Source: Armillaria gallica (Eukaryota > Basidiomycota > Agaricomycetes > Agaricales > Physalacriaceae). From it: a stretch of DNA of 64,000 bases. Below the pieces are notes generated by a model, which saw only the letters and a list, made by a program, of their open reading frames with translations, was not told where the DNA came from and did not search any database. Position 1 is the stretch's first letter. Each line of letters begins with the position of its first letter. The DNA lies in the NCBI GenBank assembly GCA_037576215.1, contig JBANDB010000015.1:744001-808000 (forward strand), in the 5' to 3' direction. The translations under genes and the position numbers were made by a program. Below are positions 10,176-21,900 of this stretch, in pieces.

Positions 10176-10685
10176 TGTTAAGAATCGGACTATCTTGAGT
10201 AATACACGAGTTAATGAATACTCAAGTAAAACCCGAGTCATGAGCGAGGATGTCCGAAAGTAAAGTTCTAACCACCAAGAGAGATCCGATATGTGTTCTA
10301 ACAAGCGCTAGGCATAGTTAGCGAGTTTGTCAGCAAGCGCTAGGCGTAACTGACGGGGTTTCCAACAAGCGCTAGGCGTAGTCGGAAGGCAAACGGAACG
10401 GCAAGCGCTAGGCGTAACCGATCAGATATGCTTAGATCACACAGTTAAGTGGACGTTGAAGAGTAGTGAAATTAGATTAAGATTTACAATAGTACAGACT
10501 GTGATTATATACTAGAGGTTTCGAGTCATTATTGTTCTACAATGTTCTACTGTATTCTGGTGTCTGTAGGAAAAATAGAGAAAGTAAGAGAAGATACGAG
10601 CAAGTCACCTTTGAGACCGAGAAGCCCGAGTACAGGCATGTGTTGACTCATGGGCCGAGTCGGCAGGTACCTGATATCCATAACA
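10176..10685 (-). repeat. 5' long terminal repeat
   Basis: This is the right copy of the 510-bp LTR, identical to the left copy except for one base in the first 15-mer of its internal array. The bases just inside it, read on the minus strand (TTGGTGGACACATTGGGACC), lie where a primer-binding site is expected and contain TGG near the LTR end. I could not assign a tRNA. Confidence 0.93.
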
Positions 10686-10690
10686 CCCAC

Positions 10691-13600
10691 AAGTTTAATT
10701 GAGCGTTCAAGGTACGAGTACTCAGGAGTTCATTTGCCTTCAAGGTTTACCGTTTATATCCCACGCCGCGGCCGTTTTCATTTCACCCCATGCTTGACGC
10801 TGATTCATTTCGGCACCGTGCATATCAGGTGGTGGAAGACCGAGTTATATGCCTATCCTAGTGCTTTAATTTCGGCTGAACGTTTACAAGCCGGCGGAAG
10901 AGAGAAAACAAAATATGTATTCATTCACGGGAGAAGATGACAAGAACCGGCCATCGCAGGCTTTCTTGATACTGGCCCTCTCATTCCAAACCGTTTGCTG
11001 GCTCGAGGAACGTACTTGACCCTGGCGAACATGAAAATGAAGGGAGAGAGGTATGGGACTTTGGTATCGAAAGTAAAACTCCGGACTGCTTGCTTCTCTT
11101 CAGGTCGTGTGTAGTTGATGGCGAAATAAATTAATAAAAGGCGCCCCCATGTGACGGCCCCAAATCCGATACCCTCGGCAGGGAAATTCGACGTATACAA
11201 GACAATGTTAATTCCCTATGTTGCAAGCCCATCCTTGGTCAATATTGGGAAGGGAATACTATGGGGGCCAGGTGCAGTATGGAGTATCAGCCACCAGCAC
11301 AACTTGAAAGCTCAGGCAGCGTACATCAGAGCAGCGGCGGGCATTCCTTCCTCTGTTACAGATGGAACAGGCTCTATTGAATCACTGTGCTTTAAATTGA
11401 CTTATAGGAGTAACGGAGACGTTGACGCAGTGACTAATCCTCAGGCTTTATTGTATAGTGTGCAAAGCGTTCTTTTTTGCGACCCTTGAGAGTTCAAAGC
11501 ATGGGTACTCGTGCCTCGTTCATTTGCCTACAATTCTATCCCACGCCGTGCTTCACATTACTTCCCACCAGGACCGCAAAGATAAGGGTGGTACCTTCAT
11601 ATCGGCGCTGTAATATTAAGTATCAGATGGTTAGAATCGTCGTTTCTATACTTATCCTATGTGACGCGCAAAGGTTAGACTCGGATTCCATTCGTGCTGT
11701 TCCTGTTCTATTTCACCCGAGGAAGCCACGAAGAAGTATTCATTTACGGTGACAAGAACCATTCCTCAAACCCAAGCTCGCTGGTATTAAATGAAGTATC
11801 TCGGGTATGAAAAGTGGGGCGTTAAACTTTGAGTCACATGTAGGGAAACGAACAGAGAGTAGGCGTCAGATTTCCCTACCTTGCTCCATTACGCGCGAGG
11901 CCAGGCTATTGGAATGAACCTCTCCTGGCTGCTCCCTCCACTTTAGGGGAGGTGAAGAAAACGCGAATTTCCTTCCTGCGATACGAATAGGAGGGGAGAG
12001 AGTTGCCATGTTTTAGCGCGATTTCCCATTCCAGGTGCGTTTTATTCCCGAATGAGGTGCGGTATTAAGTATCAGCTACCTCGGGCGGCGTACATCAAAG
12101 CGGCGGCGGGTGTGTTCATCGATTCATGTGCGCTTTTAATTGACTCGCTGTTTGACCCCTGGCGGATAAGTATCAGCATGAGCCTAATACAAGGACGCGC
12201 CCATTCTGTGTGCTACCAGCCAGGGAGAGTGTGTTATCGTTCCCCGAGGTGCGTCCGGCGACTGTTTTAATTTTACTCAAAGCGGCGGGGAAAGTGAAAT
12301 AAGTACGAGATGACGCACCACACCCTATGCATCCTAAACCATCGTACTTTGACTGCGCCGTCCATGTGAGTTTAAATAACCGTTGGAAAAGAGATGAATA
12401 ACGAGGTGCAGAATTAGCGTCCTAGTATGTATCAGAGAAGAATACTCCTCATTTCGTTTCCCTTTCTCAGTATCAGGAGCGTAAGAAAACGCTCTTCGGC
12501 GTCCTCTACACGACTAGGAGGGGAGAGTTGTCTGTTCGATCCTGTTTTCCCCTTACAGATGAGTTTATCCTGGAATGAATCTTCTTCATTGCGGGGGAAG
12601 AGAAAGTTACGGTTCCGAGGTTCAGTATTACGTATTAGCCACTGTCCCTAAGTATGAAGTGGCGGCGGGCGTCCTCTCCTTGGAACGTTCAGGTTTCCTT
12701 TCATTGACGCACTACATTATTGCGAGATACCAGAAGAGAGATATCATTCTGCTTCATTCCTTGGATTCATAACGGCCCCGAGAATGCGATAGCACCTCGT
12801 TCCCGTTTTAATTTACTCAAAACGGTGGGGAAACATGAAGTAAATTCTCCACGAGGTGGGACTTGGAGACGCCGCAACAGAAAATACGTGCTAGGTTGGT
12901 AAGGAAACCATTCGTCCTTGCAAATTTCTCCCGCATGTGCGTGTACCCCGGGATGAATATATTGGCGCTGTCCTAGTGCAAGCCATGGAACTCGGAGGGG
13001 AATACAACGTCCCGTTGGAGCAGGTCGAGTGCGAGCATATGGAGACTTTTCTAGTCTGAATAACGGTAGTAGAATTCGTCCTAGTGTACTTTGCGCACAT
13101 GTGCGTTTGAATAACCGTTAGGGAAGAGATGAATGCGATAAAATATCAAGTATCAGCCACAAAGCATGATTCCGAGCGCGGTGTACACGGAACGGGAGGA
13201 ACATGACGCCTTTCCCCTCCTGGAACAAGTAGGTCGAGCGCTGCCTGTTCGTATGAGTGCAATGCGTCCGGCGACCATCGGACCTCGGCATTCATCTATC
13301 CCCCGCAGTTAAAGCACGGACGAATAAAAATTCGCGCTTCGCACATAGAGAAATCGCGAGGCCAGGCTGTTGGAATGAACCCCTCCTGGGAGCTCCCTCC
13401 GCAGGTGGAGAAAACGTGGATTTCCTTCCTGCGACACGAATAGGAGGGGATTGTATAGCTACCGTTTTAGCGCGATTTCCCCTTCCAGGTGCGTTTTATT
13501 CCGGAATGAGGTGCGGTATTAAGTATCAGCCACCTCGGTGGGCGTACATCAAAGCGGCGGCGGGCGTTTTCTCCTTGTTCATAGATTCATGTACGCTTTT

Positions 13601-16300
13601 AATTGACTTGTTGTTTGAGCCCCGGCGAATAAGTATCAGCATGAACCTAATACAAGGATGCGCCCATTCTATATGCGTTATCAACTACCAGCTAGGGAGG
13701 GAGAATTATCGTTCCTGTTCTTAGGCCCCGAGGCGCGTCCGGCAATTGTTTTAATTTACTGAAAGCGGCGGGGAAACATGAGATGACGCATCGTACCGTT
13801 CATTTCCCTACGCATTCCCTCTCTGGGTGAGAAAACACGAATTCGTCCATGCTTTAACTGTGCCGCATGTGCGTTGGGAAAGAGATGAATACCGAGGTGT
13901 GGAATTAAGTATCACAGTTCTAGTACGATCAGAGAATACTCCTCGTTTCGTTTCCCTTTCTCTAAGGTAATAAAAACGCATTTCGCCGTCCTCTAGGAGG
14001 GTAGAGTGCTGATCCTGTTTTAGTGCGATTTCCCCTTATAGGTACGTTTTACTTCGGGATGAACGGGTTAACGGCTCCGAAGTGCGGTATTAAGTTCTCA
14101 AGTCTGAAGTGGCGGCGGGCGTTCTCTCCTTGGAACGTTCATCGATTCATTGTGCGAGCCTGACGGGTAAGTATCAGTACAACCTCGTAGGTTTTCTTTC
14201 ATGGGTGCATTGAGTACCAGCACAGGGAGAGCAAAGAGAGTTAATCAACCCGCTTCTTTCCTTAGATCCATAACGGTCCCGAGGTGCGATAGCGCCGAGT
14301 TCCTATTTTAATCTACTCAAAGCGGCGTATTTTCTGCTGCGGCGCGTCAATTTACCTCTCCCGCCTCGTGCAGGTTGGTAAGGAAACCATACTCGATTTG
14401 CGTTTATGCCGGAATGAATAATGGTAGCATCTGCTTCTTGAATACCGAGGTTGCGTGTACTTTGCGTTTGACTGCCCGTTCTTCAGTGAGAGAGAAGACA
14501 TGAATACTAAGGGTGCGGTATAAAATTAAGTATCAGCCACAAAGCTTAATTCTGAGCGCGGTGTACATTAAACTCGGGAGGAACTTTTCCCCGAACAAGT
14601 AGGTCGGGCATCATTTGTCCGTTCGTGGTGACCATTACGAATCCGATACTGGTGGACCTCTATCCCCACAGACGAATGAAAATTCGCGTTTGAGGGTACG
14701 TAGAGAAATGAACGTTACCTCGTCCTAGTCACACGCCATGGACCCGCTGGAGATGAAAACAAGCAGGTCGAGTTGACTTTCCCCCTTTGTGGAAAGAGAA
14801 AGTGTGGCGGGTAACGGTCCCGAGGGTGCGTATCACGGCATCCTAGTGCGATATGAAGTGTCAGCCACAGTGATCCGACACTAACATTTGACTGGCGCTG
14901 GAGGTTGTTCTGGGTGATATTCCTTTCGCGAATTTTCATTTGTCCGTACTTGCGCGATATTTCTCGTTTGAATAACCCGTTAATCATTGAGAAGGAAGAG
15001 ATGAATACCGAGGGTGCTGTACAATATTAAGTATCAGCCACAAAGCATGATTTCTGAGCGCGGAACGGGAGGAACATGACGCTTTTCCCCTCCTGGACGG
15101 GCGTCATCACAGTACTCGGTATTCATCTATCCCCCGCAGTTAAAGCACGAATGAATGAAAATTCGCGCTTCGCACGTAGAGAAATGAACAGGCTGCGGCC
15201 ACGTCCGTCCTAGTGCGATATGAAGTATCAGCCACATACTAACGTTCGACTGTGTTCTGAGTAATACTAATATAGTAGGTTTTCTTTCCTTCCCTCGCAT
15301 GAAAGCGAAATTTTCATTTCGTCCGTGCTATAACTGTGCAGTTTCTTCCCGGGTGTGCGTTTATCCCGGAATGAACGATACTTCAGTGAGGGGGTAAGAA
15401 ATGAATACCGAGGTGCGTATCAGTGCGATATGAAGTATCAGCCACAACTGAGCGCGGAACGGGAGGAACTTGATGCTTTTCCTCTGGGTCGTCATTTGTC
15501 CGTTAGCGCTTAACTTTCCCTCTCTAGGTAAGAAAACGCGATTTGTTTGTTCATTCGTCCATGCTTTAGTATCCCGGAATGAAATTATACTTCATTGAAG
15601 GGGGAAAGAGATGAATACCGAGGTGCGGAATTAAGTATCACGGTGTCCTAGTGTATCAGCCACAACGTTACCGGGGAATTGACTGAACGTGCGAGCCTTT
15701 TCCTCTCTGGGTGACAAAACGCGAATCCTTCCCGCATGTGCGTTTGAATGGCCGTTCTTCATTCAGAGGGAAGACGACGGCGTCCTAGTGCGATATGAAG
15801 TATCAGCCACAACTGGGCGATATTAACTATTTGACACTGACGCAGGATTTCTTTTCCTCCCATTAGACTACTGCGAAATGAAGTATCAACCGCAACTTGA
15901 ACTCAAGGATCACCGTTCGACCCTCCATTCAGAGCGTGCGGTCGTTGCCTCGTTTTTATATTTAATTTACTCAAAGCGGCGGGGAGACATGAAATGCAAT
16001 GTTGTTTGACGCGCCTCGAGGTGGGATAGGACGCCACAACCTTGCAACAAGATATGAAAGCGGGAGTAAATTAACCCGCGGCGTGTGTTGTTATGATTGC
16101 CGGGTGGAGAGGAGTAAGACAACGTGTTATTCCTGCCAGCGGAAAAAACCCACTTGCATGTGGGAGTGAACGTTAACGCCGCGAGAAGAGGCCAAGGGGC
16201 CAAGTGAGAAGCCCACCGTGTGTGGAGGAAGAGAACGACTCTTTGCATATGGAAAAGCCGGCAAGGGTAAAGTTGCCCCAAGCGGACAGCCACGTGGTGG
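10691..16300. repeat. Diverged satellite-like repeat block
   Basis: About 5.6 kb without a credible gene, built from recurring modules. Examples are gtgcggtattaagtatcag, gatatgaagtatcagccac, tttaatttactcaaagcgg and gagatgaataccgaggtg. The clearest higher-order unit is about 1.4 kb: 11890-13344 matches 13345-14700 in the same order of modules, with substitutions and small gaps. Partial copies precede (about 10700-11890) and follow (14985-15900). Short reading frames in equivalent places of two copies (12052-12270 and 13257-13724) give similar peptides, but they start at arbitrary points and look like by-products of the repeat. Confidence 0.75.
13345..14700 (+). repeat. Second copy of the ~1.4-kb higher-order unit
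   Basis: Blocks in this segment line up with 11890-13344 at a nearly constant offset of about 1.45 kb. They include the module with agtatcag followed by tacatcaaagcggcggcggg, the tttaat...ctcaaagcgg module, and the ggttggtaaggaaaccat module. Order is conserved while identity varies, so this looks like an old tandem duplication, not a recent one. Confidence 0.7.
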
Positions 16301-16575
16301 AATTAAAGTTTTAAATTTGTGTGCCGAGTTAATTATCGGGGTGATGTTCGGAAATTGAAGTTGATTGGTTTCATGTTTGTTTCTTCGCTAGCTGGGGGGG
16401 ATTAATTGCGGATGTGGTATTTAAGGGAGGAAGGGAGGGAAGGATGGGCTGGTTTTTGCAAAAAGACAGATACGTACGGTTTGAGTGCTAGCACTACTGG
16501 TGAGTCGTTCTTGTCTGCGAGGTTTTGCGGGCTGATTTTTTTTTTTCGCTGGTAGAATTTGACTTGACTATTTGA

Positions 16576-17802
16576 ATGGCTACTGCTACGATTACTTTTA
16601 TTCGACAGCCTGCATATATCGGCGACGTATCGCCTAGCGGCAACAGGGTCGCACGACGGCGGCAAGTGTTATACGACGACAAAATACGATCTATCGGCGA
16701 CACGGGCGACGAGACCTCTTTCACCCCCACATTCCCATCCAATAACATGATAAACACAAACACCTCGCCCGCGTCGACCCTCCCATACGACGTCCTCCGG
16801 GAGATCTTCACCCTCTGCGTCGCCTCCCACCCGCCCTCTAGTGATTTCCTCGCGAGCCCTGCATGGACGCTGACGCAGGTATGCGGGCACTGGCGCACCG
16901 CGGGGGTGAGCCTCGCCTCGCTCTGGGCGCGCGTGCACGTGGACTTTGACGTGCTGGCGCTGCACCCGTGCGTGGAAAGGGTGGTGTGGTGTTTGGAAAG
17001 GCAGCTGGAACGGGCGTCGAGGGTCGTGCTGAGGCTGAGCGGGCGCATCCCGGTGTGCGGGGCCCACCCGCTGGTGCGGTGCCTCAAGGGACGGGCGAGG
17101 GACGTGGAGGTGGACCTGGGCGGGGAGGAGAGCGTGAGGGCGGTGCTGGGGCAGGGGAGCGAGGTGGTGGAGAGGCTGGTGTTTGTGAATCCGGGCGGGG
17201 GGCGGTTCGATGTGGGGTTTGGGGACGCGGTGCCGGGGGTGGACCTAGGTGGGGTGCGGAGGATGCGCACGTGTGGGTACCCCGCGGGGGTGCTGGGTGT
17301 CCGGTGGGAGCGCTTGGAGGAGTGGGAGTTTGAGAAGGGCGTGGAGGAGGGAGGGCTGTGTGTATTGGCGGGGGCGGGGTTGTGTCGGGGTGTGCCGACG
17401 TATGAGCAGAATCTGGAGTGGATGGAGAGGATGAGGGGGGTTAGTGTGTTTAGGAGCTGGGTAACGAGGGCGGTGGTGGGCGGCTGGCCTGTGAGGCACG
17501 ATGTAATGCGCGAGCTGTGGGTGAGGGGCGACGGCGTGGGCGGGCTGCTCGCGTGGTTGGAGCTCCCCAAGTTGGAGGTTCTGGGTGTGCTAAACGGGTC
17601 GGACGCGGAGGCGTTGCGAGGGTTAGTGCGGAGGTCGGGCTGCGTCATCAAGGTGCTCGGCGTGTCGGGAACGGACGGGATTCGGGATGTCCTCGGAGAA
17701 GTCAGGGATGTGGAACGGCTGGTTGTAGTAGGAGGTCTACTCGAAGAGAGGGATTTGCGGAAAGTGGTGCCCAAGCTGCGAGTAGACAGGTGTCTAAATT
17801 AG
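16576..17802 (+). CDS. F-box protein with leucine-rich C-terminal half
   Basis: A single-exon frame of 408 codons. An F-box follows the typical Agaricomycete pattern: LPYDVLREIFTLCVAS at about residues 69-84, then a W...VC..WR..A segment ending near residue 117. The remainder has irregular leucine/valine-rich repeats, as in substrate-recognition halves of SCF ubiquitin ligase adaptors. Such proteins bind Skp1 through the F-box and present targets for ubiquitination. Met58 (16747), just before the F-box, is an alternative and perhaps more likely start, since the first 57 residues resemble untranslated sequence. The gene is very GC-rich and G-biased on the coding strand, unlike the repeat blocks on both sides. 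The target is unknown. Confidence 0.8.
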   Translation: MATATITFIRQPAYIGDVSPSGNRVARRRQVLYDDKIRSIGDTGDETSFTPTFPSNNMINTNTSPASTLPYDVLREIFTLCVASHPPSSDFLASPAWTLTQVCGHWRTAGVSLASLWARVHVDFDVLALHPCVERVVWCLERQLERASRVVLRLSGRIPVCGAHPLVRCLKGRARDVEVDLGGEESVRAVLGQGSEVVERLVFVNPGGGRFDVGFGDAVPGVDLGGVRRMRTCGYPAGVLGVRWERLEEWEFEKGVEEGGLCVLAGAGLCRGVPTYEQNLEWMERMRGVSVFRSWVTRAVVGGWPVRHDVMRELWVRGDGVGGLLAWLELPKLEVLGVLNGSDAEALRGLVRRSGCVIKVLGVSGTDGIRDVLGEVRDVERLVVVGGLLEERDLRKVVPKLRVDRCLN

Positions 17803-17882
17803 GATACTGATTGTATAATCATAAAAGTTTTGAGCGGTGATCGGGTTACTTACTTCTCTCTCCTTTATCCTTCGTTGTTATC

Positions 17883-18761
17883 ATGTCGCAGTCTATGCCC
17901 ACGGTGAGCACTGGCCAGCCACGATGACGACTGACGTAAACCTCGCTGGCAGGACGGTCTGAGTCTTCTCTCGCTCTCCGTGGCCGCAGCCAACGCCCAG
18001 CCTATCCCAGAATCGAAGCACCGCCGTCTCTCCTCGACCGGCAAGGCGAGGAGGAGGCTCAGCGATGCCAGAGATGCCGCATCCCGCCCTTCGTGAGTCC
18101 GCCCTCCTCACCGCTGCTCCCTATCCTCGTAACCCTCCCCCTGCCAGCCCATCCTCCCTATCTACCCCCGACGAGCTCGCAGGCATATCCAGCCCTGTAG
18201 TCATACCCAAGAACGGCAAGAAACGAGGCGTGGACCATAAATGCGAGAGCTGCTCCAAGGTACCTACCTCCTTCGCTCCTGCCGTCATTTCCCCGACTTA
18301 CCCCGCTAGATCTACCGCCACCCCTCCTGCCTGATCAAACACCGCTGGGAACACACCCCCACTGGCGCGAGTCCAGCAAGTACGTCCTGAGCAAGCACCA
18401 GCAGGTCCAGCTCCTCGAGGCTGCTGCTATCCTCAGCCACCTCAAGAGCGAGAGCTTACCCGAGGATAGGAGTTTGTGGCCGAGTTTCTTGAGTGGGGGG
18501 GCGACGAGCGCGAGTGTCCCGGTGGGAGGGAGGGCGGGCCCGAGGATGCATGATTATGATGTGCAGCCGGGGACGCCGATGGAGGTCCTGGCGCCGCGGT
18601 TTGAGTACGGGAGTGTTGGGGAGAGTGTGCCGGAGTCGGATGAGGAGGAGGAGGAGGAGGAAGGCGAAGGCGAGGATGAGATGAGCGAGGATGAGGTGTG
18701 GGAGGATAAGACTAAGCAGGAGGCGGAAGAGTGGGATGGGTTCGATATGGATATGGATTAA
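17883..18761 (+). pseudogene. C2H2 zinc-finger protein gene with one apparent frameshift
   Basis: Exons 17883-17903, 17953-18092, 18148-18259 and 18310-18761 join in frame across three short GT/AG introns. A C2H2 finger spans the third intron: C-x2-C (CESCSK) before it, and H-x4-H (HRWEHTP) after. Beyond it comes a conserved-looking helix (SKHQQVQLLEAAAILSHL) and an acidic Glu/Asp-rich tail. The finger and the helix lie in different frames: a run of five C at 18356-18360 would have to be six to join them. Either one base is missing in the assembly or the gene has lost its frame. The protein would be a nuclear DNA-binding regulator. The start was chosen because Met-Ser-Gln-Ser leads into a good donor site and a phase-matched second exon. 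Confidence 0.72.
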
Positions 18762-18929
18762 TTGGTGGGCTCTGTTTCTCTCTCGTCCTTCATGATTCAC
18801 GACACGCATGCATGCATTTTTCTCCGGTTTTCTTTTATTTATCTCACGGACAACCAACCAAGAATCGACGCAAATGTGTATTAGTATTACTCTGTATGTA
18901 CTTTGGAATAGCTTTCAATCGGTGATTGT

Positions 18930-21900
18930 TTTGACACGTAGATTTGGGCGCTTAATTTCGGGGTTCGGACCGGTGCCGAAGAGCCGCGAGTTTTTTGCCC
19001 TTACTTGTATCGTCCATCACACAGAACTTCCTTCGTTCTTCATCTCGTCTCCTTCACCGAGTACTCTTGGGACCAACGTCACCACGTAGAACCACCTCTC
19101 GTATTCTCGTACTTGTTTCCCGCTAACTCACTCTTCCTGCTCCCCGTTTCATTTTTTTTGGTACTCCCGTTCATTTCGAGGAGGGATGTATTCGCGGTCC
19201 TTTCACATTCTCACCGAGGGCTGGTGGTGCATTTAGCACTATTCGCGTCTTCGTTCTCCCTCTTTGCGACCACCAGTGGGTTATTTTATTCCCCCCACTC
19301 GTTCTTCGCTCTCTGTTTGTTTATTCGATAGGGGTGTATTCACAGGTCTTTTCAACACGGCCTGGTTTTTTGTTTCATGTTGGAGGGTGGTTCACTATTC
19401 GCTGTTTCTATGACTGCGTCCTTTCCATTTGCGACCACCGACACCCCAGCACCGACTTTTGATTCACAGGCCAGTGGGTTGTTTAATTCGCGTTTTCGGT
19501 ACTTCCCCTCGTCCTGGTTTTTTCGTTTCGGTGTCCTTTTCTCTTGACCTCACCGGTAGCTTTATTCTCCACACTCCCGAATTCTCGTATTCATGTTGGG
19601 CCCCTCGTATGTCCCTTAACTTTGCTTTACCATTCGTGAGAGATATACTCACAATTACCAGCGTGCCATGCCCCCTGACTTTTTTTACTATTACTGTGCG
19701 GCTCAAATGGGAAGCGCTGACTTGGATGCGCGTAAATTCCGTTTTGGTTTTCATGACTGTGGGGGAATATATTACCTTCGCTTGTCGTTCCTTATCCGAT
19801 GTGCTCGGTGACTTGATTTTTTAGCTTGGAGTTAACTCCGCAGTGGATGTTGGCTTTACAGTAGCTTGTTCCGGGTTTTCCGGGGCTTGCTTGACTTCGT
19901 TTGTGAGAGGAGGGTATTACCTTGCTCTAGTGCCAATCGGGGGTAGTTTTTCTGATTTATCTCAGAGACCCTTTTGTGTGTTCGAAAGTCTCCAAAACTT
20001 GTCTTTTGGGAGATGACTCGTTGGTACCGTGCGCGCCCTTAATTTCTCTTTTAAAGGGCACAATTCGTCGGTGCGCGTAAGTTCATGCCGGAGTTCGGAC
20101 CGGTGCCGTGTGTATCGTCCATTCCTCATTACTTATCACGGGTATTCGATTCAAGTGAACTTCAACCAGGCTTTGCATTATCCACCACACAGAACCCATA
20201 TCCTCTCGCCTCTCTCCTTCTTTCGTTTTCCCTACCGGTGTTTTTTTTCGGTAGTCCTGTTTATTTCGAGGAGGGGTGCATTCGCTGTCCTTTTTTATAT
20301 AACAGCGGTGTTCATGTTTAGGGCCTGCATTGTTGGGGATTCGCGTCTCTTTCGGGTTCAGTTCACCTCAGGCACCGACTTCTTATTCACCGGCCAGTGG
20401 GTTGTTTTATTCGTCTCTCCACGCCCCCTTTTCCCCGTCTCGTATTCATGATGTGCCAAGCCCTCGTCGGTGCGCGTATATCCTTTTGGTTTTATGTCTC
20501 GCTTGACTTCGTTCGTGAGAGGATATCTTACCATACTCGCAATTTCCATGCGTAGATTGATGTTTACGGCGGACCAGACTTGCATCATCCACCGCCCTCT
20601 TCCCTCTATGTCCGTTTTTCCTAATTCGGGTGGCAGTCTTCAACTCTTGTTTACCACTTTCCGCGAGAGAAGAGAGCGATTTCTGACTTTTTGCTATTTC
20701 AGAGACCCGTTTGTGCGCTCGAATATCTTCTTCGGCTTTTGGGTTTTGGTGCGCACGCCCTTAGTTGGCTCGACTCGTCGGTGCGCATATTTTTCTATAC
20801 CCTTCTGCTTACCGGGAGCGTGGTGTAGTATATTACCTACTCACTCTCATAGTAAGTTTCGTGCGTCCAGGAGGGCAGACTTGTTTTTTTGGCTGCAGTT
20901 GACCCCACCGTACTTTTCACTTCGAATCAATGTGGCGTATCTTGGGGTGCTTATACTGCTCTTATCCTGGGGCGTATATGTTTCCATACACCTCGCTTAG
21001 CTTTCCGTCTACTTAACACCCTCTCCGTCTGTGTGTGGGAGGAGAGATTCCGCTCGCTCAAACGCCTGGTACTCTCGTGCACTTCGGCGATCTCGGAGAC
21101 ACAGCAGTGACTTTTTTTCTGTTTGGACTCTACAGTCAACCCCGAATCAATGTGGCGGTGCTGTCGCGGTACCGACTGGGGGTGGGGGGGTTTACGATTC
21201 GATCCGGCTGTTTCGTCCTCACGATATCCTCCGAGAGGTTGACTCGAGTTCTGGAAGGCAACCCGGTGTTTTATCTTTCGTCAGAAGAATATCTCACCAT
21301 TCGTTGGGTTGTCCATGTGATTCTGTCGTACGTTTACGCTTTCATTCGCGTATTGAGTTCCATGCGTCCCTCGCACGAGAAGGGTGACTTGTTTTTTCTT
21401 TTTCCTTTTTTTGCTGGCTCGTTGGTCGAGCGTCGAATAGGACTCTGCAGTTATTCATCGAATCGACGTGGTATTGGGCCAGATCACACGTCGGGGTGCG
21501 GTACCGCACAGGTGAGGGGTGAGGGGGCTTCTTAATTTTCCGGTTGTTTCGCCGTCCTACTTAAACTCACGATTTCCTCCGGTTTTCCTCATCATGGAGG
21601 GGGGATGTCTCGCTTAACTCCAGTTCTGGAATACTTTATCGGCAGCTTGGTGTTTTCTCAGAGGGATGTCGTCTTTCCGCGTATGTTTAAGTCGCCTATC
21701 TTACCGGCAACCATCGTTGGGGGGTCCGGACTTTCAAGTTAGGAGCGATAATTCTCACTTGCGTGCTGGTTATAGTGAGTTTCCTCCGCCTTCCCCTCGT
21801 TGTCGCCTTGGCTTTGGTTTCGTTTTACCGCCCACTTGTGGTTGGTGAGTGGGTTCCTGTTTCAATTTCCAGTAATTATGAAGCTGGGCATGTCCGGGAT

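Larger units (their letters stand above)
6364..10690 (-). mobile_element. LTR retrotransposon, young, apparently lacking pol
   Basis: Two direct 510-bp repeats (6369-6878 and 10176-10685) begin TGTTA and end TAACA. They are flanked by the 5-bp duplication cccac (6364-6368 and 10686-10690). I found one mismatch between the LTRs, so the insertion is recent. A run of seven G followed by CTC on the minus strand, directly before the left LTR, fits a polypurine tract and sets the orientation as minus: the right LTR is 5', the left 3'. The 3.3-kb interior is almost filled by one minus-strand ORF (7027-10086). I saw no CCHC knuckle, aspartic protease, reverse transcriptase or integrase signature, so the element is probably non-autonomous. 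Superfamily is uncertain; the tract before TGTTA recalls Copia-type elements. Confidence 0.92.

Noticed and set aside
12052..13724. Similar short frames (MRCGIKYQ..., AYIKAAAG...) in two places as a small gene family
   Set aside because: The similarity extends well outside the frames, into non-coding parts of the 1.4-kb repeat units, and the starts are arbitrary. They are by-products of the repeat.
16494..17774. A 426-codon minus-strand frame opposite the F-box gene
   Set aside because: It is antisense to a clear F-box protein, rich in Ser/Thr/Pro/Arg, and open because of the strong GC bias of the gene. It has no domain.
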